From: CAVTSA01 sp963790575
GTDB taxonomy: Bacteria > Chloroflexota > Dormibacteria > Dormibacterales > Dormibacteraceae
DNA length: 64,000 bases
Assembly (NCBI GenBank): GCA_963790575.1
Contig: CAWBPD010000021.1
Coordinates: 124,001-188,000 of the forward strand
Direction: 5' to 3'
Part shown: one piece after another, positions 43,485-51,598 of the stretch
Position numbering within the stretch: position 1 is the first letter of the stretch
How the letters are laid out: each line of letters starts with the position of its first letter
Made by a program: the position numbers and the translations under genes
The notes under the pieces: generated by a model
Seen by the model: only the letters and a program-made list of their open reading frames with translations
The model's database searches: none
Told to the model about the DNA's origin: nothing

Positions 43485-44707
43485 ACGCAGACACCCCCTC
43501 GCAGACCATGCTGGAACTGTCGCCGCCCGATGTCGGTGAGCAGAGGGCCCGATTCTTCCGCCGCGCCACCGATCTTCTTGCCGTGGCCGGGGTCGTGGTC
43601 ACCCTCTACACCATCGCTGGGGCGCCTCCGGTGGGCCCGGTGCAACTCCACGCGGCCCGGCTGCCGGTTCGCGGGCTCCTCGCCGCGGGGCTGCTCTCGC
43701 TGGCGTTGATCGTGATCTCGACGCCGATCCGTCTGGGGGAGCGGCGCGTGCAGGTTCGTGCCGGTCTGATCGCGTTGGGGGCGCTGTCCGGGGTCTCGCT
43801 GGCCGGCGACCCGCGGTACGCGGCGATCCTGGTGCTGCTTCTGGTGGGCCTGGAGGCGGCCCGGGGCGGCGCCATCGCTCCCCGCGCCCGCGAACAGGCC
43901 GCGGGCGCGTTCCTCCTCGGGATCGGCACCCTGCTGCTGGATGTCCGCCAATCGTCGGTGGCGCAGAACCTGGGCGTCCTCGGCGTCGTCCTCGGCTTGA
44001 TCGCGATCGCGGGTCTGTTCCCCACCGTCCGGCAGCGAACCATCCGGGCCCCCGCGTCGGAGGGTGACATGAGCTGGCTCGCGCTCGTCTCGCCGATCCT
44101 GGTGCTCATCGTCGCCTCTCAGGTGCTGGCCGCGCTGCCCGCGCCCGCGCTGCTCGTGTACATGTCGCTCACGATCGCCTTTGGCGTGCTCAACCTGGCG
44201 TGGGGGGTGGTCGGCGCCTGGCGGGCCAAGGACGACCTGGTCGCCTGGCGCTTTCTCTTCTTCGCCGACTGGGGCCTGGCGCTCACCGGGCTGGGTTCGG
44301 TGGTCCCGGATGGAGCGGGTATGCAGGGCGCCTTCCTGATCCTGCTCCAGATCCTGCTCGTGCGGTTGCCGCTCCACGAGCTGGCCCAGGCGCGAGCCGC
44401 GCTGGGTGAGCGACCGAGAGCGGGCGGCCTCAGCGTGGTGGTGGGCGCGGTCCTCTGCGGACTGCCTCCGTTCGCCGGGTTCGCGGCGCGCTTCTACCTG
44501 CTGCGCGGCGCCACCGAGGTGGGATGGCCCCTGACGGTGCCGTTGCTGTTCGGGCTCCTGCTCTGGGTCCTGATCGGCCTCCGGATTGGACGCGCTCTAG
44601 GCCTCCCCCGCGAACGATCCGCCATCGGGCTGGGTCTGGTCCTGGGGATCGCACTCGGGCTCGGCGTCGTCCCCTGGTTGATCCTGCAGACGGTCGGACT
44701 GCCATGA
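43481..44707 (+). CDS. Complex I/hydrogenase-4 antiporter-like membrane subunit (NuoN/HyfF-like), degenerate
   Basis: 408 aa from GTG 43481, which overlaps the upstream stop. About 12 membrane segments. The C-terminal third has the family signature VLCGLPPFAGFAARFYLLRG, which in NuoN/NuoL reads G-x-PP-x-x-GF-x-x-KF. The helix before it (KDDLVAWRFLFFADWGLALT) aligns with the conserved channel helix but has lost its usual polar pattern. The N-terminus is shorter than in canonical subunits. An ion-pumping role is uncertain. Confidence 0.6.
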   Translation: MNADTPSQTMLELSPPDVGEQRARFFRRATDLLAVAGVVVTLYTIAGAPPVGPVQLHAARLPVRGLLAAGLLSLALIVISTPIRLGERRVQVRAGLIALGALSGVSLAGDPRYAAILVLLLVGLEAARGGAIAPRAREQAAGAFLLGIGTLLLDVRQSSVAQNLGVLGVVLGLIAIAGLFPTVRQRTIRAPASEGDMSWLALVSPILVLIVASQVLAALPAPALLVYMSLTIAFGVLNLAWGVVGAWRAKDDLVAWRFLFFADWGLALTGLGSVVPDGAGMQGAFLILLQILLVRLPLHELAQARAALGERPRAGGLSVVVGAVLCGLPPFAGFAARFYLLRGATEVGWPLTVPLLFGLLLWVLIGLRIGRALGLPRERSAIGLGLVLGIALGLGVVPWLILQTVGLP

Positions 44708-44721
44708 CTCACCCAAGATGA
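44704..44721 (+). CDS. Five-codon mini-ORF between membrane genes
   Basis: ATG ACT CAC CCA AGA TGA encodes MTHPR. Its ATG overlaps the upstream stop and its TGA overlaps the next ATG (44718). It equals mini-ORF 1 with the 12 middle codons removed (MTHP plus R), so the same linker occurs a third time in shortened form. Confidence 0.4.
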   Translation: MTHPR

Positions 44722-45515
44722 CCACCGAGTTCGCGGCCCAGGCGTTCGCCCTGTTGCTGTTTCCGGGCGCGCTCTCGATCCTTGTCTTCGGGCTGGTGGT
44801 GGAGGGCGGAGCACGAGCGCTGTTGGGGGCTCCCGACGGTCGTGGGCTCCTGCGTCACGCCCGCGGGGGCCTGCGCCGGGTGGCCCCAGCCGCCGGAGGC
44901 GCCGTGGTCCTGCTCGCGCTCGGCGCCACCCAGGTCGCGGTGCCGCTGAGCCCGGTGCCCGCCTCCGAGCACACCGTGTTGCTCGCGCTGGGGGCGCTGG
45001 GGGCGGGGGGATGGCTCTTGTGGATGCTGGCGGGAGCCGACCCGGTGGCGGGCCGCCTGCTGCTGCGGGCGCAGGTGGTCTGGGCGCTCGCCGTCCTCGG
45101 GCCCGCGCTCGGAACCGGGAGCCTGGTACCCGCGCAGGTCGAGAACGCCACGCTTCCTCTGCAGGTGATCGCACGGGGCGTGGCGGCGGTCGCCTACCTG
45201 GCGGCACTGCCCGCGCTCCTGTTGCTGTGCGAACCGGAAGAGCGATTCTCGGCCGCGGGGCAGGTCGTCCGCCTCCTCTCCTGGGCTCCGCTGACCGCAC
45301 TCTTCGCCGCGCTGGTGCTGCCCACCCTGCGTGACAACGCGGCCGGCGTGCTCCTGTTCGCGCTCATCTGCGTCGGGGCCTGCCTGATCGCGGCGTTGGT
45401 GGCGATCCCGCTCCGCCTGCGCCCCGCGCTCGGCCGCCGCGCTTATCCGCAGGTCCTGACCGGCCTCGGCGTTCTGGTCCTGGTGTTCAATCTCCTCGCC
45501 GCCTACCTGGCCTGA
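44718..45515 (+). CDS. NuoH/HyfC-like membrane subunit
   Basis: 265 aa with about eight membrane segments. The N-terminal segment LLLFPGALSILVFGLVVEGG, followed by a loop with APDGRG, resembles the first helix of NuoH/HyfC-type proteins, which anchor the hydrophilic arm and form the quinone site. The later acidic and basic loop residues that contact the hydrophilic arm in NuoH are sparse (CEPEERFSAAGQ is the only charged patch). No hydrophilic NuoB/C/D/I gene is in the window. The call is tentative. Confidence 0.5.
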   Translation: MTTEFAAQAFALLLFPGALSILVFGLVVEGGARALLGAPDGRGLLRHARGGLRRVAPAAGGAVVLLALGATQVAVPLSPVPASEHTVLLALGALGAGGWLLWMLAGADPVAGRLLLRAQVVWALAVLGPALGTGSLVPAQVENATLPLQVIARGVAAVAYLAALPALLLLCEPEERFSAAGQVVRLLSWAPLTALFAALVLPTLRDNAAGVLLFALICVGACLIAALVAIPLRLRPALGRRAYPQVLTGLGVLVLVFNLLAAYLA

Positions 45516-45621
45516 CACCACGCGGTCTGGAGGGGACGTAGCCCAGGCCGGTATGATGCCGCTACGACAAGGCCGCGGATGTCAGCTGCCGCCACCGTCC
45601 TCCAGTACGTCCCAGCGCTCA

Positions 45622-46461
45622 ATGTCGCCACTGCGTTCCACCATCACCTTCGTCGCCGGCGAGGCCGTCAGGTCCTCGCGCGCTACGGGTCTGTTTGCCC
45701 TCGCCGTGGTGCTGCTGATCGCCCTCGGCGCCACCTCTCAGCTCCCGCAGGCCGGGCGGCCACGAGCGGTGGCGACCGGTGCCTTGACCCCGGCGATGGA
45801 GGCCGCGACCTGGGTCGACGGCGCGCTCAACGGAGCGGCCGCCTGGTTCGCTGGGAACCGTGAGGCGGCCGAGCAGAACCAGCAGCTCCAGGCCCAGAAC
45901 CGCCGCCTGGCCGCCGAGGTGGCGCAGCTGCAGGAGCTGGAGCGTCAGAACGCGGAGCTGCGGTCCGAGCTTGGCCTGCGCCGGCAGGCCCATCTGCTGA
46001 CCACCGGCGCCACGGTGGTCGCCCGCGATCCGGATGGCCTCGACCACACCTTCACCGTCGACCACGGGAGCTCCTCCGGCGTGAGAGGGGGCATGGCGGT
46101 GGTCGCCGGCGATGGTCTGATCGGCGTGGTGCGGTCGGTCACCACCCGATCCGCCCAGGTCGAGACGATCGCCGATCCCGCGCTGCGGCTGGCGGTGCTG
46201 ACCGCGACCACGGGTCTGCCGGGCACCGCGCAGGGGGGCTCAGAGGTCTCGGTGCGGCTTGCCACGAGCGGACCCACGCAGCCGCAGCCAGGCGAAGGCG
46301 TGGTCACCGCAAGCGGAGGAGCGCTGCCGCCCGGCTTGCCGCTCGGGCGTCTGACCACCGTCACCGTCGGCAGCCAGGCGAGCGTCGCCGGGGTCGTGAC
46401 CCCGTTCTCGGACCCGGCCCAGGCGGACCTGGTGCTGGTGGTGCGGGCGGTGCGGGCGTGA
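45622..46461 (+). CDS. mreC: Rod shape-determining protein MreC
   Basis: 279 aa from ATG 45622. A single N-terminal membrane helix (RATGLFALAVVLLIALGAT) is followed by a coiled coil (QNQQLQAQNRRLAAEVAQLQ) and the MreC beta domain (RDPDGLDHTFTVDHGSSSGV, MAVVAGDGLIGVVRSV). MreC links MreB filaments to peptidoglycan synthases outside the membrane. TATGAT near 45550 is a candidate -10. mreD overlaps by 4 nt. No mreB, rodA or pbp2 is in the window, which is a less common split. Confidence 0.92.
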   Translation: MSPLRSTITFVAGEAVRSSRATGLFALAVVLLIALGATSQLPQAGRPRAVATGALTPAMEAATWVDGALNGAAAWFAGNREAAEQNQQLQAQNRRLAAEVAQLQELERQNAELRSELGLRRQAHLLTTGATVVARDPDGLDHTFTVDHGSSSGVRGGMAVVAGDGLIGVVRSVTTRSAQVETIADPALRLAVLTATTGLPGTAQGGSEVSVRLATSGPTQPQPGEGVVTASGGALPPGLPLGRLTTVTVGSQASVAGVVTPFSDPAQADLVLVVRAVRA

Positions 46462-46958
46462 CGATGATGCTGGCCGGGTTCGCCGCCCTGGTGCTGGCCA
46501 CGTTCCTTCAGCTTGCACTCCCGGGCGGCGCGTCGATGGGGCGGATGGAGCCCAACCTGGTGCTGGCGCTGGTGGTCGCCTGGGCGTGGGTGCGCGGGCC
46601 ACGCTGGGCCTTCGGCTGGGCGGTGCTCGGGGGGCTGTTGCTCGACCTGTCGGGTGGGGGCGTGCTCGGCGTCCACGCGCTGGCGCTGGTGGTCGCGGCC
46701 TATGTGGTCGGAGTCCTGCGGAGCCTGGCCGGCACCCATGCCTGGCCGCTCACCATCCCGGTGGGGGCGCTCGGTGGGGGGCTGTACGGGGTCGTCGTCG
46801 TGATCGCCCTCCACCTGTTCGAGCGCGAGTCGGTGAGCTCGTCCCAGCTGGTCGGCGTGGGCGGCGGCGCGATCGCCTCGGGTGCTCTGCTCTCGGTCCC
46901 GTTCGCGCTTCTGTTCGCGGCGCTGGAGCGCAGCTTGGCGCTGCGTCGGCCGGGGTGA
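46458..46958 (+). CDS. mreD: Rod shape-determining protein MreD
   Basis: 166 aa with five or six membrane helices, the normal MreD size. Typical features are MGRMEPNLVLALVVAWAWVR near the N-terminus and FGWAVLGGLLLDLSGGGVLG. It overlaps mreC by 4 nt. MreD works with MreC in elongation of the cell wall. The ribosomal protein operon starts 23 nt later with its own -10. Confidence 0.87.
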   Translation: MTMMLAGFAALVLATFLQLALPGGASMGRMEPNLVLALVVAWAWVRGPRWAFGWAVLGGLLLDLSGGGVLGVHALALVVAAYVVGVLRSLAGTHAWPLTIPVGALGGGLYGVVVVIALHLFERESVSSSQLVGVGGGAIASGALLSVPFALLFAALERSLALRRPG

Positions 46959-46967
46959 CTGCTGCTG

Positions 46968-46973
46968 TACAAT
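46968..46973 (+). promoter_or_regulatory. -10 element of rplU-rpmA
   Basis: TACAAT ends 8 nt before the rplU GTG (46982), so the mRNA probably begins at the start codon. No convincing -35 is visible. Confidence 0.55.
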
Positions 46974-46981
46974 CTCCGTTC

Positions 46982-47383
46982 GTGCCTCAAACCGGTGGAC
47001 CGCTGACGGCTGTCGTCGTGAGCGGTGGGAAGCAGTACCGAGTCGCCGCGGGCGACCGCCTGCTCGTCGATCGCGTGGCAGCCGAGCCCGGCGCGGAGCT
47101 GACGCTCGATCGAGTCCTTCTGGTCAGCGACGGCGAGGACCACAAAGTCACCGCCGAGGCGCTCTCGGGCATTCGCGTGGAGGCCAGGGTCCTCAGCCAC
47201 CAGCGCGGCAAGAAGATCGAGGTGTTGCGCTACAAGGCGAAGAAGCGCGTTCGGGTCCACCGCGGCGCGCGGGCCGACCTGAGCGAGCTCGAGATCGTGA
47301 GCATCGGCGAAGCGAAGAAGCCGCGGCGCAGCGAGAAGGCCGACGCCACCGAGGCCGACGCCACCGAGGCTGAGGAGAAGTAG
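46982..47383 (+). CDS. rplU: 50S ribosomal protein L21
   Basis: 133 aa from GTG 46982. The L21 core is present: AVVVSGGKQYRVAAGDRLLV, VEARVLSHQRGKKIEVLRYK and KKRVRVHRGAR. A C-terminal acidic tail with a short repeat (ADATEADATEAEEK) is an extension of the usual 103-aa protein. The start is chosen from the -10 spacing; the frame itself runs further upstream over mreD. rpmA follows with no gap, the common rplU-rpmA-obg order. Confidence 0.94.
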   Translation: MPQTGGPLTAVVVSGGKQYRVAAGDRLLVDRVAAEPGAELTLDRVLLVSDGEDHKVTAEALSGIRVEARVLSHQRGKKIEVLRYKAKKRVRVHRGARADLSELEIVSIGEAKKPRRSEKADATEADATEAEEK

Positions 47384-47653
47384 ATGGCGCACAAGAAGGG
47401 CGGCGGCTCCTCCAAGAACGGCCGCGACTCCAACGCGCAGCGGCTCGGCGTCAAGGTCTACGGCGGCCAGACGGTCGCCGCGGGCGCGATCCTGGTCCGT
47501 CAGCGAGGCACCAAGATCCGGGCCGGCACCGGCGTCGGCGTAGGCCGCGACCACACGTTGTTCGCGCTGCGTGACGGCACCGTCGACTACCAGCGTGTCG
47601 GACGCGACGGCCGCCGCGCCACCGTCGGCGCCCAAGCCGCCGACAACAACTGA
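47384..47653 (+). CDS. rpmA: 50S ribosomal protein L27
   Basis: 89 aa with the conserved L27 N-terminus AHKKGGGSSKNGRDSNAQRL and GVKVYGGQTVAAGAILVRQR. The protein sits near the peptidyl transferase centre. There is no Firmicutes-type N-terminal extension before the AHKKG. A small hairpin (CGGGGC/GCCCCG, 47662-47678) follows but has no T-run. Confidence 0.96.
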   Translation: MAHKKGGGSSKNGRDSNAQRLGVKVYGGQTVAAGAILVRQRGTKIRAGTGVGVGRDHTLFALRDGTVDYQRVGRDGRRATVGAQAADNN

Positions 47654-47841
47654 GTTAGGACCGGGGCCGAAAGCCCCGACCGATCTGGAACGCCCATGCG
47701 GCACATCTGCGGCGTTGCCGCCTCCGATGCTCGGTCATGAGGGGACGACCGCACTCCCTCCGCTTCTCGGCGGCGCCTTGCAGCTGCACCACCTGGCCGC
47801 CCCATCTCTGGCCGGGTTTCCGGCCCCGGTCCTAGGCGGCG

Positions 47842-49104
47842 ATGCCGCCCCAGGGGTACCGGCTGGTCGACACCGCGACCGTCGACTTGTGCGCGGGCGC
47901 CGGTGGGCGCGGAGCGGCCACGTTCCGGCACGAACCGTTCACACCGCGTGGCGGCCCCGACGGCGGCGACGGGGGAGACGGCGGCTCGATCACCCTCCGC
48001 GCCACCTCCAACCTGACCTCGCTCCAGGACATCGCGCGCCGCCGCGTCTGGCGCGCCGAAGACGGAGGCCATGGCGCCCGGGCGCGTCGCGCCGGACGGC
48101 GGGGCCAGGACCTCACCCTCGAGGTCCCGGTCGGCACCATGCTCTTCGACGACGAGACCGGGGATCTGCTCGGCGACCTGGATACGCCGGGGGCGGTGCT
48201 GATGGCCGCCCGCGGAGGCGCCGGCGGCCGGGGCAACGTGCACTTCAAGAGCTCCGTCAACCAGGCTCCGCAGACCGCCGAGCCAGGCCTGCCGGGCGAG
48301 TCGTTCCGCGCTCGCTTCGAGCTCAAGCTGATCGCGGAGGTGGGCCTGGTCGGGGCTCCCAACGCGGGCAAGTCGTCGCTCCTGCGGGCGATCTCGGCCG
48401 CCACCCCGGAGGTGGGGGACTATCCCTTCACCACGCTGGAACCCCAGCTGGGCGTGGCGGAGTTCAGCGATGGCTCGCGGGTGGTGGTGGCCGACATCCC
48501 GGGGTTGATCGAGGGCGCGGCACGGGGGGCGGGGCTGGGCCAGCGTTTCCTCCGCCACATCGAGCGCACGCGTCTGCTCGTCTACGTCGTCGACGGGGCC
48601 GGGCTCGATCCCACCGGTGATGTGGCCACCGTCCGCAGTGAGGTCGAGGCATACGGCGAAGAGCTCTCCCGCCGCCCCGGCTTGCTGTGCGTCACCAAGG
48701 TCGACCTGCCCGAGGCGCGGGACCGTCGTGAGGCCGGCGCCTATCCGGAGGCGCTCTGGGTCTCCGCCAAAGAGGGCACCGGGGTGGAGGCGCTGCTGGA
48801 ACGCATCCGCGTCGAGCTCCGGGCGCTGCCGGAGCCAGAGCGCCCGGTTCCCGCCGGGCGCCGCGTGCGACTGCGCCGCGCCGAGGGCTCGCCGCAGGTG
48901 GTCCGGCACGAGTGGGGCTACGAGATCACCGGCTCGCGCATCCAACGCTTGGTCGCGCGCACCGACCTCGAAGCCGAGCCGTCGCTCCAGCGGTTCCAGG
49001 TCATCCTCGACCGCATGGGAGTCTCCGCGGCGCTGGCCGAGGCGGGGGCGGAGCCGGGCGACACCGTGCGGGTCGGCGACCTCGAGTTCGAGTACCAGCC
49101 GTGA
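47842..49104 (+). CDS. obgE: GTPase Obg/CgtA
   Basis: 420 aa. The glycine-rich Obg domain is present (VDLCAGAGGRGAATFRHEPF, GGPDGGDGGDGGSITLRA). The G domain has G1 GLVGAPNAGKSSLLRAI (near residue 172), switch region GDYPFTTLEPQLGV, DIPGLIEGAARGAGLG and the NKxD position CVTKVDLPEA. A C-terminal OCT domain ends the protein (VVRHEWGYEITGSRIQRLVA, FEYQP). It acts in 50S assembly and stress control. About 190 nt of leader separate it from rpmA. Confidence 0.95.
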   Translation: MPPQGYRLVDTATVDLCAGAGGRGAATFRHEPFTPRGGPDGGDGGDGGSITLRATSNLTSLQDIARRRVWRAEDGGHGARARRAGRRGQDLTLEVPVGTMLFDDETGDLLGDLDTPGAVLMAARGGAGGRGNVHFKSSVNQAPQTAEPGLPGESFRARFELKLIAEVGLVGAPNAGKSSLLRAISAATPEVGDYPFTTLEPQLGVAEFSDGSRVVVADIPGLIEGAARGAGLGQRFLRHIERTRLLVYVVDGAGLDPTGDVATVRSEVEAYGEELSRRPGLLCVTKVDLPEARDRREAGAYPEALWVSAKEGTGVEALLERIRVELRALPEPERPVPAGRRVRLRRAEGSPQVVRHEWGYEITGSRIQRLVARTDLEAEPSLQRFQVILDRMGVSAALAEAGAEPGDTVRVGDLEFEYQP

Positions 49105-49138
49105 TACCGGGGACGTTGTGCACAGCCGGAGCGCGAAG

Positions 49139-49732
49139 GTGAGGATCGGGATCGTCGGCGGGACCTTCGATCCGATCCACCTCGCGCACATCGCGCTGGC
49201 CGAGGCGGCGCGCCGGTGTGCCGAGCTGAACCGGGTCCTGATCATCCCGGCCGGCGTTCCGCCACACCGGTCCCAGCCCGAGGCGCGTGATGAAGACCGC
49301 CTCGCCATGTGCCGGCTGGCGGTGCACGGCCACCCCGAGCTGGAGGTCTCCGACCTGGAGCTGCGGGGTCGGGGACCCTCCTACACCTCGCTCACGCTGC
49401 GCGAGATCCAGGCACAGGATCCCGGAGCCGACCTGTTCCTGGTCCTGGGGTGGGACGCCGCCCGGGAGATCCGCACCTGGTATGAGCCAGAGGAGGTGCT
49501 GAAACTGGCGACGCTGCTGGTCGTCCCGCGACCCGGGCTGCCCCATCCCACTCCGGACGACCTCCGGGCCGCCGGCATCCCCGAGAACCGGATCCTTCTC
49601 TGCCGGGTCCGCACCCCCGAGATCGGCTCCACCGAGCTCCGCCGGCACCTGCATCAGGGAACCGTTCCCGACGGCGCGCTGGACCCCCGGGTGGCGTCGT
49701 ACATCGCCGAACACCACCTCTATCGGGATTGA
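49139..49732 (+). CDS. nadD: Nicotinate-nucleotide adenylyltransferase NadD
   Basis: 197 aa from GTG 49139 (GGAG 7 nt upstream); GTG 49118 is an alternative that adds seven residues. It transfers AMP from ATP to nicotinate mononucleotide in NAD synthesis. The nucleotidyltransferase motif is GIVGGTFDPIHLAHIALAEA, the substrate loop is IIPAGVPPHRSQ, and the C-terminal IGSTELRRHL corresponds to the ISSTxIR motif. The obg-nadD-rsfS order is common in bacteria. Confidence 0.94.
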   Translation: MRIGIVGGTFDPIHLAHIALAEAARRCAELNRVLIIPAGVPPHRSQPEARDEDRLAMCRLAVHGHPELEVSDLELRGRGPSYTSLTLREIQAQDPGADLFLVLGWDAAREIRTWYEPEEVLKLATLLVVPRPGLPHPTPDDLRAAGIPENRILLCRVRTPEIGSTELRRHLHQGTVPDGALDPRVASYIAEHHLYRD

Positions 49733-49762
49733 TTCGCCCCCGCATGCGGGATACTGAAGGTA

Positions 49763-50191
49763 TTGCAGGAACGAAAAGCACTGGACTCGCTTGAGCTGGC
49801 CGAATTGCTGCGGGGAGCAGCCGAGGATCGGAAGGCCTGGGATCCGGTGATCCTGGACCTCCGTGGCCTCACCACCATCGCCGACTACTTCGTGATTTGT
49901 GAGGGAGAGACCGACCGCCAGGTGAAGGCGATCGCCGACGCCATGGTGGAGCGCGCGCGGGAGCGCCGGGTCCGTCCCCTGGCGGTCGACGGCTACCAGG
50001 ACGCTACCTGGGTTCTGCTCGACTTCGACAGCGTGCTGGCCCACGTCTTCCTCCCCGGGGAGCGCAGCTACTACGACCTGGAGGGGCTGTGGCGGCCGGG
50101 GTCGCGCGCGCGGGAGGAGGCCGACATGCCGGCGGAGGGCGGCGGGCAGGACGCCGAGGACGTGGACCGCCGCAGCACCGCCGCCGGCTGA
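49763..50191 (+). CDS. rsfS: Ribosomal silencing factor RsfS
   Basis: 142 aa from TTG 49763; GATACT (49750-49755) lies 7 nt before it. The RsfS/DUF143 core is DPVILDLRGLTTIADYFVIC, EGETDRQVKAIADAMVE, VDGYQDATWVLLDFDSVLAH and FLPGERSYYDLEGLW. It binds L14 and blocks subunit joining under starvation. The C-terminal 25 residues are a low-complexity acidic tail. The stop overlaps the glycosyltransferase ATG by one base. Confidence 0.93.
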   Translation: MQERKALDSLELAELLRGAAEDRKAWDPVILDLRGLTTIADYFVICEGETDRQVKAIADAMVERARERRVRPLAVDGYQDATWVLLDFDSVLAHVFLPGERSYYDLEGLWRPGSRAREEADMPAEGGGQDAEDVDRRSTAAG

Positions 50192-51372
50192 TGAGCGAGG
50201 CCCCTGCCGGCGGGGGGACGTCGGCCGGGCTGCGGCTCGGCGTCGATCTCACCGCGTGCTGGCGCGCTCGCGTCGGCATGGTCACCTTCGCGCTCGGCCT
50301 CACCGAGGGCCTGCTCAAGGTAGACCCCGAGCTCTCGCTGGTCCTCTTCTGCAGCCGCGAGCGCCCAGCCGCGATCAGGATTCGTCCCCAGGACGAGGCC
50401 CGGGTGCGAGTGCTGCTCTCGAGCATCCGCCACGAGGTTCCCCAGAAGCTCCGCTGGCTTCCCGGGGCGGAGGTGGACGCTCCCCTCGACGCCATGCTGT
50501 ACCCGTACTGGCCACCCCCGCCGCGCCGCCGGCCCGGCGCGCCACCCGCGGTGACCATGGTCCACGACCTGGCGTTCCGGGTCCGGCCGGACGAGGTGCC
50601 GTGGCAGCAACGCCTCTATCTGGGGTCGCTGATGCCCGCGGCGGTGCGCGGGGCGGCCGCCATCCTCTGCCCCTCGGAAGCCACCCGCCGCGACCTGCTC
50701 GACACCTTCCCGGCACCGGGCTTGGAAGGGCGGGTGACGGTGATCCCGGAGGGCCCAGGCATCGACGGCAGCGAGTCCGGCGCGGCGCTCCCGGACGGCG
50801 TCCAACCACCATTCCTGCTCTTCGTCGGCACCATCGAGCCCCGCAAGAACCTCCCCCGCCTGCTGCGGGCGCTCCGGCGGCTGCGCCGGCGCCGCCCGGT
50901 GCCGCCGCTGGTCGTCGCCGGACGCCCGGGCTGGGCTTACGGCACCACGCTCGACCTGCTCCGGGCCGATCCCGGAGTCCGCCTGCTCGGCCACGTCGAC
51001 GACCCCACGCTGGCCGCGCTCTACCGGGGGGCGACGGCGCTCTGCATGCCAAGCGTCTACGAGGGGTTCGGGCTGCCGGTCCTGGAGGCGATGGTGGCCG
51101 GACTCCCGTCGTTGGTCGGCAACCAGGGCTCGCTTCCCGAGCTGGCCGGCGGCGCCGCGCTCGAGGTCGACCCCACCGATGTCGGCTCCATCGCAGACGG
51201 CCTGGCCCGGCTGCTCGACGACGACGCGCTCCGCGCCCGCCTGATCGCCGAGGGTCGCGAGCGCGCCCGCCACTTCACCTGGGAGGCCGCCGCCACCCGC
51301 ACGCTGGAGGTCGTCCGAAGGATGGGCCCGTTTCCCGGCAAACCGGCGAAAAACGCGTCCGGTAGCCCCTGA
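50191..51372 (+). CDS. Glycosyltransferase family 4 protein
   Basis: 393 aa from ATG 50191. The C-terminal GT-B donor domain is clear: LLFVGTIEPRKNLPRLLRAL, LVVAGRPGWAYGTTL and MPSVYEGFGLPVLEAMVAGL, where the E-x7-E motif lies (SVYEGFGLPVLE). The N-terminal acceptor domain has VTMVHDLAFRVRPDEVPWQQ. Such enzymes add sugars to polysaccharides or lipids. The start overlaps the rsfS stop, but the functional link is weak. The acceptor is unknown. Confidence 0.87.
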   Translation: MSEAPAGGGTSAGLRLGVDLTACWRARVGMVTFALGLTEGLLKVDPELSLVLFCSRERPAAIRIRPQDEARVRVLLSSIRHEVPQKLRWLPGAEVDAPLDAMLYPYWPPPPRRRPGAPPAVTMVHDLAFRVRPDEVPWQQRLYLGSLMPAAVRGAAAILCPSEATRRDLLDTFPAPGLEGRVTVIPEGPGIDGSESGAALPDGVQPPFLLFVGTIEPRKNLPRLLRALRRLRRRRPVPPLVVAGRPGWAYGTTLDLLRADPGVRLLGHVDDPTLAALYRGATALCMPSVYEGFGLPVLEAMVAGLPSLVGNQGSLPELAGGAALEVDPTDVGSIADGLARLLDDDALRARLIAEGRERARHFTWEAAATRTLEVVRRMGPFPGKPAKNASGSP

Positions 51373-51440
51373 TCGCCGGGAAACGGCCCCCAATTCGGAC
51401 CCGGGACAATTGCTCTGAAGCGCGATCTCAGGTTCGCGTG

Positions 51441-51446
51441 TAGACT
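51441..51446 (+). promoter_or_regulatory. Candidate -10 for the peptide transporter operon
   Basis: TAGACT lies about 150 nt before oppD, in the 222-nt gap after the glycosyltransferase. It matches the hexamer used at 41193. No -35 is clear. Confidence 0.35.
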
Positions 51447-51520
51447 GCCGGGGCAGCGGAGCGGTTCAGGGTTCCGTTGCTGGAGGAAGGAAGGGGGGGG
51501 CGCCGCTGTCCGCTGGAGAT

Positions 51521-51598
51521 GTGTCCCGGGTCGGTGTGAGGAGCAGATCGCGCGTGTACGGCGGGAAGAGGATGCGATACAACACCAAGAGTCGATGA
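51521..51598 (+). CDS. Possible 25-aa leader ORF coupled to oppD
   Basis: GTG 51521 opens a frame whose TGA overlaps the oppD ATG (ATGA, 51595-51598). The product is basic and ends with VYGGKRMRYNTKSR. A GGAG lies only 2 nt before the GTG, so initiation is doubtful; a shorter start at GTG 51536 or ATG 51572 is possible. Only the stop/start overlap supports it. Confidence 0.25.
   Translation: MSRVGVRSRSRVYGGKRMRYNTKSR

Noticed and set aside
47662..47678. Terminator after rpmA
   Set aside because: The 6-bp stem is real but no T-run follows, so termination is not supported.
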